A DNA stretch of 64,000 nucleotides from CAXBNB01 sp040222275 (GTDB lineage Bacteria > Bacteroidota > Bacteroidia > Cytophagales > Cyclobacteriaceae). The stretch spans positions 62,001 to 126,000 of the forward strand of contig JAVKDJ010000036.1 of NCBI GenBank assembly GCA_040222275.1, written 5' to 3'. This document shows positions 45,209 to 53,482 of this stretch, in pieces. Each line of letters opens with the position of its first letter. Positions within the stretch are counted from its first letter, which is position 1. The notes under the pieces are model-generated. The model did not search any database. It was not told the DNA's origin and saw only the letters and a list, made by a program, of their open reading frames with translations. Made by a program: the position numbers and the translations under genes.

Positions 45209-46396
45209 TTATTCGTCCAGTGCTGCCACGCCAGGTAGTACTTTTCCCTCCATGTATTCCAACAATGCTCCTCCTCCGGTGGACACATAAGATACCTTGT
45301 CCCCATATCCCAGATTGTTGATTGCAGAAGCAGAATCACCTCCACCAATCAATGAGAACCCGCCGTTATTGGTGGCAGCCACCACTGATTCGGCTATGGC
45401 ATCTGTTCCTTTGGCAAAGGTTTCAAATTCGAATACCCCCATAGGGCCATTCCAAAGGATGGTTTTGGACTTGGCTACAACATCGCTAAAGAGCTTTTTG
45501 GTTTCAGGACCAATATCAAGGCCTTCCCAGCCATCAGGTATCTCTCCTCGTTTCACCACCTGTGTGTTGGCATCATTGCTAAAATCGTCCGCAATCACAT
45601 TGTCAACTGGCAAGTAAATTTTCACCCCTTTTTCAGCGGCTTTTTTCTCCAGTTCCAATGTCAGGTCGAGTTTGTCGTTTTCACAGAGGGAATTTCCAAT
45701 AGAGCCTCCTTTGGCTTTTGAAAAGGTATAGGACATACCTCCTCCAATGATCAGGTTATCTACTTTATCGAGCAGTTTTTCTATGATCAAAATTTTATCA
45801 GACACCTTGGCACCTCCCATAATGGCGGTAAACGGCCTGTCCGGATTGTTCAATACTTTTTCGGCATTGTCCAGTTCGGCCTGCATCACATAGCCACATA
45901 TTTTTTCTTCAAAAAACTTAGCCACTATAGTGGTGGAAGCGTGTGCCCTGTGGGCTGTACCAAACGCATCGTTCACATACACGTCACCGAGTTTTGACAG
46001 CTTTTCAGCAAATGCCTCATCACCTTTCGTTTCTTCTTTGTAGAAACGTAGGTTTTCAAGCAACAACACTTCACCGCCTTTAAGGCCAGCTGCAAGCGTT
46101 TCGGCATCAGATCCAATACAATCAGTAGCGAATTTCACTTCAGTCCCAAACCTTTCTGAAAGCGCAGGCACCAGGTGTTTTAAAGAAAACTTGTTTTCAG
46201 GGCCTTCTTTCGGCCTGCCCAGATGGCTCATCAATATAGCCGAACCGCCATCGGCCAATATTTTCTTTATCGTTGGGGTTGCTGCTTTGATCCTGGTATA
46301 GTCTGTGATTTCAAATTTCTCATTGAGCGGCACATTAAAATCCACCCTTATCAATGCTTTCTTGCTTGCAAAATTGTACTCGTCCAGTTTTTTCAT
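45209..46396 (-). CDS. pgk: Phosphoglycerate kinase
   Basis: A 395-residue glycolytic enzyme, complete. Signatures: RVDFNVPLN (residues 17-25), SHLGRPKEGPE, the catalytic-domain block GGAKVSDKILIIEKLLDKVD, and the C-terminal nucleotide site GGGDSASAINNLGYGDKVSYVSTGGGALLEYMEG. It makes ATP from 1,3-bisphosphoglycerate. It lies 40 nt after tsaC on the same strand and may be cotranscribed. Confidence 0.99.
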   Translation of the reverse strand: MKKLDEYNFASKKALIRVDFNVPLNEKFEITDYTRIKAATPTIKKILADGGSAILMSHLGRPKEGPENKFSLKHLVPALSERFGTEVKFATDCIGSDAETLAAGLKGGEVLLLENLRFYKEETKGDEAFAEKLSKLGDVYVNDAFGTAHRAHASTTIVAKFFEEKICGYVMQAELDNAEKVLNNPDRPFTAIMGGAKVSDKILIIEKLLDKVDNLIIGGGMSYTFSKAKGGSIGNSLCENDKLDLTLELEKKAAEKGVKIYLPVDNVIADDFSNDANTQVVKRGEIPDGWEGLDIGPETKKLFSDVVAKSKTILWNGPMGVFEFETFAKGTDAIAESVVAATNNGGFSLIGGGDSASAINNLGYGDKVSYVSTGGGALLEYMEGKVLPGVAALDE

Positions 46397-46436
46397 CTCT
46401 TACTTTTATGTGTTTAGTTAGTTTAAAACCATCATT

Positions 46437-47066
46437 CTAGGCTTTGGTTCTCTTTATTTTTTTATTGATAACTGACTCCAGCTCCCCTATATCCAATGCA
46501 CCCTGCCTGAATAGGACAGGGTCGTTTCCATCAAAACCAATAATTGTAGATTCGAATCCAACCTCGCATGTTCCACCGTCGAGTATGTATTCTATTTCCC
46601 CTCCTATCATGTCATTTACTTCTTGTGCCGTAACCGGGCTTTTTTGCCCATGGACATTGGCACTCGGCACAGCCAAAGGAAAATCCAACTTCGACAACAA
46701 CTCCAAAGTCATGGAATGGTGGGGAATGCGCACACCAACGGAGTTGCCGCCATTGGTCATACTATCTGGGATTAAATCTGTCTTTTCAAGGATCAGGGTC
46801 AAAGCCCCGGGCCAATACTTTTTGGCCAGCATGGTTGCTTCCAGGGGAAAATCCTTAGTCCATCCCTGTACTTTTTCCATCGAATCGGTTTGGGCTATGA
46901 AGGGTACATTCTGGGGCCTTTGCTTTACTTCGAAAATGCGCGCAATAGCGTGAAGATCGAAGGCATTTCCGGCCAAACCATATACTGTCTCTGTGGGAAT
47001 GCCAACCAGTTTTCCCTGCCTCAACAATGCCGCAGCATATTCGATATCAGTTCCTATTTTTGCCAT
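46437..47066 (-). CDS. tsaC: L-threonylcarbamoyladenylate synthase (Sua5/YrdC/YwlC family)
   Basis: A 209-residue enzyme that makes threonylcarbamoyl-AMP for the t6A modification of tRNAs reading ANN codons. Family marks: GIPTETVYGLAGNAFD (residues 21-36), KQRPQNVPFI, and VGVRIPHH followed by PLAVPSANVHGQKSP. It has the short TsaC form without the Sua5 C-terminal domain. Normal length, start at ATG 47066. Confidence 0.95.
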   Translation of the reverse strand: MAKIGTDIEYAAALLRQGKLVGIPTETVYGLAGNAFDLHAIARIFEVKQRPQNVPFIAQTDSMEKVQGWTKDFPLEATMLAKKYWPGALTLILEKTDLIPDSMTNGGNSVGVRIPHHSMTLELLSKLDFPLAVPSANVHGQKSPVTAQEVNDMIGGEIEYILDGGTCEVGFESTIIGFDGNDPVLFRQGALDIGELESVINKKIKRTKA

Positions 47067-47156
47067 AGGTTAATTTCAGGTGCGAAGGTAATAAATGCGG
47101 GTTGATTGTCAATAATTAATTGGCCTTGTTGGATCGGAAAACCAATATACCCCACA

Positions 47157-47765
47157 CTAAGCCACCCGGCCCATGCCCCTCGGAAAAGGCCTGTAGGCAT
47201 AATAATGGAGCACTTCCTCAATCGCAGTTTTCAAAGCCTGGTTAATGGGCATCAACATGTTCCCCATTTTGAAGTCGATTTGCGATAGCTTCATATAGTA
47301 GTCGGAAAATATGGGTACAGGGAGTTTTTCGCTGATCATGGTGTTGGCTTTCGAATAGCTTTCCGACTGGCCTTCTTTAATTACTTTACAAGTAGTCAAT
47401 CTCAGCATGCCAAATTTGTCCTTGGTAGCCCCAAAACCAAACAAGCGGCAGATCAATCCCCTGTGACGGTATTCCCCACATTGGCCATTTGTGGGGTTGT
47501 CGAGAGACAAAGGTGCATAGAGCATACAAACTGCCGACTTTTCTGAATTTAAAGCATCGAGTACTTCCTGTGCCCTTTTGGTCAGGAAGAGATGAAAAGC
47601 GTAGGGCAAAAACTCCAGGGGCGAAGCATCTATATCTGGTTTGGTACAGCATTTGCCACAGCCCTGCACACAAAACAAACCTGTGTGGCCTCTAAACTCA
47701 GCTATTTCCAAATCGAGGCGCTCAAACAACCGTTCAACCGACCTCACTTTTCGTATGATTGACAT
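47157..47765 (-). CDS. YkgJ family cysteine cluster protein
   Basis: A 202-residue protein of the UPF0153/YkgJ type with the spaced cysteines FCVQGCGKCCTKPDID and later CGEYRHRGLICRLFG and TTCKVI, which probably hold a zinc or iron-sulfur site. The function of the family is unknown. The ATG at 47765 (MSIIRKVRSVERL) is preferred over the longer frame at 47822, whose extra residues would read into the region shared with the divergent rnhB promoter. Confidence 0.88.
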   Translation of the reverse strand: MSIIRKVRSVERLFERLDLEIAEFRGHTGLFCVQGCGKCCTKPDIDASPLEFLPYAFHLFLTKRAQEVLDALNSEKSAVCMLYAPLSLDNPTNGQCGEYRHRGLICRLFGFGATKDKFGMLRLTTCKVIKEGQSESYSKANTMISEKLPVPIFSDYYMKLSQIDFKMGNMLMPINQALKTAIEEVLHYYAYRPFPRGMGRVA

Positions 47766-47907
47766 AAATATCAGCGCGCGAATATACACCAGGAACCCAT
47801 GCCCGGAATGTCCGAGTAACAATATTTTTTCTAAATAAACCTGTTATAGATACGAACATTAAACCCGCATGGCAACAATCCCAATCTGCCATGCTATATT
47901 AGCAGCT

Positions 47908-48507
47908 ATGGCGTTACTCCCCTATTACCAAAAGGAATTGCTGGAGGCAGGATGCGATGAAGCCGGGCGTGGCTGTCTGGCGGGCCCTGTAGTGGCGGCA
48001 GCTGTTGTTCTGCCCAAAGATTATTTTCATCCCACACTAAACGACTCCAAAAAACTGAGCAAAAAGCAGCGGGAAAATCTGATAGATGAGATCAAGGAGG
48101 CATCCATTGCGTGGGCAATAGGTGTAGTGGACAATCACGAAATTGACGAGATCAATATTCTCAATGCCTCCTTTCTGGCCATGCACAGGGCTGTAGATGG
48201 TTTGAAGACTTCTCCCGAATTGTTGATCATAGATGGCAACAGGTTCAATAAATATGACGGGTTGCCACACCAATGTATCGTAAAAGGCGATTCCAAATAT
48301 TTTTCCATAGCGGCTGCATCTGTCCTTGCCAAAACCCACAGGGATGCTCTGATGAGCGGGTTGCATGAAGAATTTCCCCATTACGGTTGGGACACAAACG
48401 CAGGCTACCCCACAACAACCCACCGGCAGGCTATACGGGAGCATGGCATCACGGATTTTCACCGCAAGAGCTTCCGCCTCCTCCCTGAACAACTCGAACT
48501 GTTCTAG
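47908..48507 (+). CDS. rnhB: Ribonuclease HII
   Basis: RNase HII, which nicks RNA in DNA and removes misincorporated ribonucleotides. The catalytic DEAGRG motif lies at LEAGCDEAGRGCLAGPV, with later acidic sites in LLIIDGNRF and KGDSKYFSIAAASVLAK. The ATG at 47908 (MALLPYYQKELLEAG) is favoured; the frame can begin at 47869 with 13 more residues that are not typical of the family. It is divergent from the YkgJ gene. Confidence 0.96.
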   Translation: MALLPYYQKELLEAGCDEAGRGCLAGPVVAAAVVLPKDYFHPTLNDSKKLSKKQRENLIDEIKEASIAWAIGVVDNHEIDEINILNASFLAMHRAVDGLKTSPELLIIDGNRFNKYDGLPHQCIVKGDSKYFSIAAASVLAKTHRDALMSGLHEEFPHYGWDTNAGYPTTTHRQAIREHGITDFHRKSFRLLPEQLELF

Positions 48508-48669
48508 TTTCTGAGAGACTCAACAAGTAGGGCTACCATTAAATAACCACAGTATATCAAAATGCGGATTCTAAATGTTCGTGCTCCCCTTGTTTGTCAA
48601 GAATTCTATATCTACATTTAAGAAACAAATAATCATCGGTACCGTTAAGGTTTTCTAAACTAACAAAAT

Positions 48670-48990
48670 ATGAAAGGGACACATCTTGGGGAATTCGAAG
48701 AATTGGTTCTCCTCGTTATTGGGGTATTGAAAGACAATGCCTACAGTATTTCGATAAAGGAAGAATTGAAATCGAACACAGGTAGAAACCCTAGCATTGG
48801 GGCCTTGCACTCGGCCCTCAACAGGCTCCACGAAAAAGGGTACATTACCTCGCATGAAGGTGGTGCTACCACCGAAAGGGGTGGAAGGCGCAAGAGGTTT
48901 TATATCATTACGTCCACTGGTAAGGCAGCAGTGACTAAATCACATGAATTGAGATCGGGGCTATTTAAACTCATACCTGGCATGTCCTGA
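48670..48990 (+). CDS. PadR family transcriptional regulator
   Basis: A 106-residue winged-helix regulator: LGEFEELVLLVIGVLKDNAYSISIKEEL, IGALHSALNRLHEKGYI and the wing ATTERGGRRKRFYIIT. PadR proteins are usually repressors. It ends 3 nt before a MacB-like permease gene, and this PadR plus prefix-domain permease pairing is frequent in Bacteroidota, so it probably controls that gene. Confidence 0.95.
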   Translation: MKGTHLGEFEELVLLVIGVLKDNAYSISIKEELKSNTGRNPSIGALHSALNRLHEKGYITSHEGGATTERGGRRKRFYIITSTGKAAVTKSHELRSGLFKLIPGMS

Positions 48991-48993
48991 CCT

Positions 48994-51645
48994 ATGGCCG
49001 AGCACCCACCATATGATCCACCAAGATGGGCCAACAAACTGCTGGAATGGTTTTGTTGTCCCGACCACCTCGAAATGCTCCAGGGCGACCTCTATGAACT
49101 GTATCAGGAAAGGGTGAAAAATATGGGTAAAAACCGGGCCCGGTTCTACTATATTTTCGATGTAGTGGACTTGTTTAGGCCTTTTGCCATCAATCGCGAT
49201 AGAAATTCACCTTTCAGTTCCCTGACCTTATTGGAAAATTACTTTAAGGTGAGCTATCGCAATTTCCTTCGTCAAAAAGTGTACAGCTCCATTAATGTGG
49301 CAGGTTTGGCCATTGGACTGGCCTGTTTCATCCTTATATTCTTATACATCCGCGACGAGCTTAGCTATGATAAATTCCACACAAAACATGATAGGATATA
49401 CCGCCTGGTGGAGCATTTTGAAAGTGAGGGTGTGGGGGAGCATTCTGCGAGCCAGCCATTTCCTGTCGCCCATACCCTACTCACAGACTTTCCCGGGCAG
49501 GTTGAGGAGGTTGTCCGGCTATTTAATTTTCAATCCCCTTCGCTTTCCCTCTCCAACGTTGCAAGGGAAAGGGAATACAACGAATCACGCATATTTCTTG
49601 TAGATTCTACATTCTTCAAGGTATTCGATTTCAAGCTGCTACAGGGTGACATACGCCATGCACTAAGTGAACCCAATTCAATATTGCTCACCAAAAGCAT
49701 GGTTGAAAAATACTTTGGCAATGAAGAACCAATGGGCAAAGTACTACAATTTCAGGGCAACCAGGACCTTGTGGTGAAAGGGGTACTCGAGGACGCACCA
49801 TTGAATGCACACTTCCAATTCGACTTTCTCATTTCATTTTCCACCCTATACCACCTCCCCAATTTCCATTATAAAAACAATTGGTACTGGAACCCCTGCT
49901 GGACCTATATCCTTTTGAACGAAAACAATGATACCGGGCTGTTGGCCAGTTACTTTCCCGGGTTCATCAAGAAGTATTTTCCCGAATTCATAAGTGAGGA
50001 CATCAAACTGGAGCTTCAGCCCTTGGCTGACATCCATCTCAAATCGAAGCTAGACTATGAAATCCAGCCCAACAGCAACGAAAGCAATGTCTATGTTTTC
50101 AGTGCTGTGGCCATCTTTGTTTTGTTGATTGCGGCCATCAATTTCATCAATCTATCCACAGCCAGGGCAACCAAGCGGGCCAAAGAAGTGGCCGTGAGGA
50201 AATCGCTGGGCAGTGACAAACGACAGCTGGTCAATCAATTTATCTTCGAGTCGATATTCCTTACCTCACTGGCCGTAGTGATAGCACTTGTCATCGTTTT
50301 CTTCGTGATCCCATACTTCAATGTACTTACAGAAAAAGCTATTGGTTTCTCCACATTGCTTGATCCGGGGTATGTATTGTTCATAGTGGCGCTCACGCTG
50401 GCTGTAGGATTGGTTTCGGGGTTTTACCCGGCTTTCGTATTGTCCTCTTTCAAACCCGTAAAAGTATTGAAAAGCAACCATGTACCTACGGGCGGACTAA
50501 GCTTCAGAAAGGTGCTGGTGGTGCTGCAATTTTCCATCTCTATGATGCTCATTATCGGTACGATTGTGGCCCTGAACCAACTCACGTTGCTGCAAAATGA
50601 TGACATTGGGTTTCGCAAAGAACATGTGGTGATGGTACCCGTAATCCGTACACCGATGGCCGGGCATTTTATGACCTACAAGCATGAAGCGTTGCAACAT
50701 CCCGGCATCTTGTCTATTACGGCGGTAGAGGAAATTATTGGGGCCAAACATCAGGTAGGCAATTACAAGTTTGAGGGTATGGACAAATCCAGGCCATTTC
50801 CAAGGCTGATGTTGCATCATCACTTTATCAATACTTTTGATATTACGGTGGTGGCTGGCAGGCCATATTCAGAAAAATTTGCCACCGACGATTCCATGGC
50901 ATTGATAGTGAATGAAAAGCTGGTGAAACAAATGGGCTGGAAGTCCAGCCAGGAAGCTGTCGGCAAGGCATTTAGTCTGGGTGAAGGGCATCACGGAGGA
51001 GGCAAAATCATCGGGGTGGTGAAAGATTTCAACTTCGTATCAAAACACCATCCCATATCCCCATTGGTGCTGGACCTCAACACCATACCCTATTCCTTCA
51101 ACCTATTCATAAAATACATGGCTGTGCGCGTGCATGGCAATGATCTCCATGCCTCCCTGGATGTCTTGCGCTCCACCTGGGAAAAACTGATGCCAGAACG
51201 TCCGTTTGACTACTTCTTCCTCGATGACCGCCTCAACGACTCGTACCGGGCGGAGCAAAAACTCAGCGATGTAGCTGGAATATTTTCCTTTCTTGCCATA
51301 CTTGTGGCCTGCCTTGGGCTGTTTGGCCTGGCTACATTTGCCACTGAACAGCGTTCTAAAGAAATTGGCATAAGAAAAGTATTGGGCATCAACAATGGGC
51401 AGATCATGGCACTTCTTTCACGGGACTTCCTAATACTCATCCTGATCGCATTTGTGATATCCTGCCCGCTGGCCTATGTGCTACTCAACCAGTGGCTGGA
51501 TGGTTTTGCCTATCGCATCAACATTGGGCTATGGCCATTTGTAATTGCCGGTATGGCCACATTTCTGGTGGCACTGCTTACCATCTGCTTTCATTCCATG
51601 AAGGCCGCACTGGTCAATCCCGCCATGGCTTTGAAATACGAATAA
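48994..51645 (+). CDS. MacB/FtsX-type ABC transporter permease with N-terminal prefix domain
   Basis: An 883-residue protein. Residues 1-70 are the permease prefix domain found next to PadR regulators (PPRWANKLLEWFCCPDHLEMLQGDLYELY). Two copies of the MacB core domain plus FtsX four-helix set follow: SSINVAGLAIGLACFILIFLYIRDELSYDKFH, the FtsX block ATKRAKEVAVRKSLGSDKRQL, a second core starting near GGLSFRKVLVVLQFSISMML, and the last block FATEQRSKEIGIRKVLGI. No ATPase gene is adjacent, so the partner must be encoded elsewhere. Such systems export peptides, antibiotics or lipoproteins, or transmit mechanical signals. Confidence 0.93.
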   Translation: MAEHPPYDPPRWANKLLEWFCCPDHLEMLQGDLYELYQERVKNMGKNRARFYYIFDVVDLFRPFAINRDRNSPFSSLTLLENYFKVSYRNFLRQKVYSSINVAGLAIGLACFILIFLYIRDELSYDKFHTKHDRIYRLVEHFESEGVGEHSASQPFPVAHTLLTDFPGQVEEVVRLFNFQSPSLSLSNVAREREYNESRIFLVDSTFFKVFDFKLLQGDIRHALSEPNSILLTKSMVEKYFGNEEPMGKVLQFQGNQDLVVKGVLEDAPLNAHFQFDFLISFSTLYHLPNFHYKNNWYWNPCWTYILLNENNDTGLLASYFPGFIKKYFPEFISEDIKLELQPLADIHLKSKLDYEIQPNSNESNVYVFSAVAIFVLLIAAINFINLSTARATKRAKEVAVRKSLGSDKRQLVNQFIFESIFLTSLAVVIALVIVFFVIPYFNVLTEKAIGFSTLLDPGYVLFIVALTLAVGLVSGFYPAFVLSSFKPVKVLKSNHVPTGGLSFRKVLVVLQFSISMMLIIGTIVALNQLTLLQNDDIGFRKEHVVMVPVIRTPMAGHFMTYKHEALQHPGILSITAVEEIIGAKHQVGNYKFEGMDKSRPFPRLMLHHHFINTFDITVVAGRPYSEKFATDDSMALIVNEKLVKQMGWKSSQEAVGKAFSLGEGHHGGGKIIGVVKDFNFVSKHHPISPLVLDLNTIPYSFNLFIKYMAVRVHGNDLHASLDVLRSTWEKLMPERPFDYFFLDDRLNDSYRAEQKLSDVAGIFSFLAILVACLGLFGLATFATEQRSKEIGIRKVLGINNGQIMALLSRDFLILILIAFVISCPLAYVLLNQWLDGFAYRINIGLWPFVIAGMATFLVALLTICFHSMKAALVNPAMALKYE

Positions 51646-51694
51646 CGTTTTACCAGCATGGACATTTCCCTTTTTCCTGATAAAACAAGCCCTC

Positions 51695-52141
51695 CTATCG
51701 CTCTTTGTAGCTGTAGGAGGCTGTGCCAATGGCAATGACCTTTTCTTTCTCCCCTTCGTGATACACTTTCATCTCTGTAAATATCACCCTCGCCCCTGTT
51801 TTCACATTCCTGCCTTCTACTATGAGGTTTTTTTGAAATGCCGGACGTAGATAGTTCACATTCATACTGATAGTAGAGAGGTGGTCGTCAAACCCTTTGA
51901 AATTGAGCAGGGCTACTGCCCCACCTGCCGCATCCATGGCGGCTGAAATTATCCCACCGTGAATCCTTTTGTTCAGGATATCCCCAATCAGCTTTTCATG
52001 AAATGGTATTTTGAAGGTGACCAACCCTGGTTGGATTTCAAGCAATTCCAGGCCTATTAAATTATGCATCGGGATCATACCCTCAGAAATACGTCTGAGC
52101 AGCAACTGGGGGTCGAATTCATTTTTGTTAATGTCAATCAT
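51695..52141 (-). CDS. PaaI-like hotdog-fold thioesterase
   Basis: A 148-residue single hotdog-domain protein with HGGIISAAMDAAGGAVALL (the HGG motif and catalytic Asp position of PaaI-type thioesterases) and SISMNVNYLRPAF. It probably hydrolyses an acyl-CoA or aryl-CoA thioester in the cytoplasm. No pathway genes adjoin it. Confidence 0.9.
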   Translation of the reverse strand: MIDINKNEFDPQLLLRRISEGMIPMHNLIGLELLEIQPGLVTFKIPFHEKLIGDILNKRIHGGIISAAMDAAGGAVALLNFKGFDDHLSTISMNVNYLRPAFQKNLIVEGRNVKTGARVIFTEMKVYHEGEKEKVIAIGTASYSYKER

Positions 52142-52364
52142 TATACAAAAATACGAATAACTCTACTTTGTCACAGTTACCCTTTAAGTCAATGTTTGCC
52201 ATATCTGTTGACAGGTTGATGTATCCACAAACGATTTCGATTTAGCTTTCCATTTATGGGGACACTAAACGGAGGTGGGGTTTTATAACTTGACGAAGTA
52301 GGGATAATAAAATGCCCCTTTCCTGAATGTCGAAGAGTAGCGGCGGGTCAGTCCGCCAGACGGC

Positions 52365-52790
52365 TTAGTGCTTTCCTTCCCTTTTGATGATTTCTTCCAG
52401 GGTAGCCCCTTTCAGCAAGTCCACCGTTTTGTTTCTCAACTCCAGAAAAACATCCCTGATACCGCAGGTTTCTTCATCCTTGCATTCTTCACAGCGCTCA
52501 TAGTACATGTAAGTGACGCAAGGTAACAATGCTATTGGGCCATCAAACAAACGCATCACTTCGGCCATGTGGATATCCGTTGGTGACTTGGTCATGTAAT
52601 ACCCACCGCCTTTGCCTTTTTTACTGGCAAGTATTCCCGCCTTTTTCAGGTCCAGCAGGATGGCCTCCAAAAACTTCTGTGGAATGCGCTCTGAATCTGC
52701 TATCTGGCTTATTAGAATGGGGCCTTCATCCTTCCTTTTGGCGAGGTGCACCAATGCATTGATGGCATATTTTGTCTTTTTGGAAATCAC
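52365..52790 (-). CDS. Rrf2 family transcriptional regulator
   Basis: A 141-residue regulator with the Rrf2 N-terminus (KTKYAINALVHLAKRKDEGPILISQIADSERIPQKFLEAILLDLKKAGIL) and the wing SKKGKGGGYYM. Cys91, Cys100, Cys103 and Cys109 (PCVTYMYYERCEECKDEETC) could hold an iron-sulfur cluster, as in IscR, RsrR and NsrR, though the spacing is different from IscR. It is divergent from the ethylene-binding-domain gene across a 193-bp gap, so it may control that system as well as itself. Confidence 0.93.
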   Translation of the reverse strand: MISKKTKYAINALVHLAKRKDEGPILISQIADSERIPQKFLEAILLDLKKAGILASKKGKGGGYYMTKSPTDIHMAEVMRLFDGPIALLPCVTYMYYERCEECKDEETCGIRDVFLELRNKTVDLLKGATLEEIIKREGKH

Positions 52791-52983
52791 GCGTGCAAAA
52801 TAACCATACTCCCAGACATTTTCATCTATTTATAGTATTGAGAGGTAAAGACTTAGGGTTCTTTTCAAGATAATCAATAAAAAAAGCACCTATTATCGCT
52901 CCAAATACTTACCTTTAAAACCAGCACAATCAAGCATATAAGGCATTGTTGTGCCTATTGTACAACGACTAACCCAACAAAGA

Positions 52984-53481
52984 ATGGATCAATTAATTGA
53001 ATTTATAACCAAGATGTTCGATACATCAGACTGGCCCCCCAGATGGGTATGCGGAAAATGGAGTGATTTTCATGGTTGGCTGTACATCAGCAGCGACATC
53101 ATGATTTGGCTGGCCTACTTTCTCATTCCCGTCATCCTGATCTGGTTTATACAACGAAAACCCAATTTGCCATTTTTGCCGGTTTTTTATCTTTTTGGGG
53201 CTTTTATTCTATTCTGTGGGGCTACCCATATATTGGATGCACTCATGTTTTGGTGGCCTAGTTATAGGCTAAGTGCCTTGGTTCGACTTGCAACCGCAAT
53301 AGTAAGTATGCTCACTGTATTTGCTATGATTCGCGATTTGCCAAAAGTGCTAAACTTGCCTGAATATAAGGATGACAGTGTTCAAAGTTCGCTAGAAAAA
53401 CAATTGGCAGAAAAGGATGCCAATATCCGACAGCTCTCCACAGAAATAGAAAAACTGAAGCAAAACCAAATGCCTTCATAA
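52984..53481 (+). CDS. Ethylene-binding-domain membrane protein (ETR1-type sensor module)
   Basis: A 165-residue protein with three membrane helices (residues 31-55, 64-90, 96-118) and a C-terminal coiled coil (residues 132-163). The membrane part matches the copper-binding ethylene sensor domain of plant ETR1 and cyanobacterial receptors: YISSDIMIWLAYFLIP, then FGAFILFCGATHILD. Asp38, Tyr45, Ile48, Pro49, Ile75, Cys78 and His82 line up with ETR1 Asp25, Tyr32, Ile35, Pro36, Ile62, Cys65 and His69 with identical spacing. The ATG at 52984 is used; a GTG at 52951 would add 11 residues. A histidine kinase gene begins 1 nt after its stop. Confidence 0.88.
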   Translation: MDQLIEFITKMFDTSDWPPRWVCGKWSDFHGWLYISSDIMIWLAYFLIPVILIWFIQRKPNLPFLPVFYLFGAFILFCGATHILDALMFWWPSYRLSALVRLATAIVSMLTVFAMIRDLPKVLNLPEYKDDSVQSSLEKQLAEKDANIRQLSTEIEKLKQNQMPS

Positions 53482-53482
53482 T

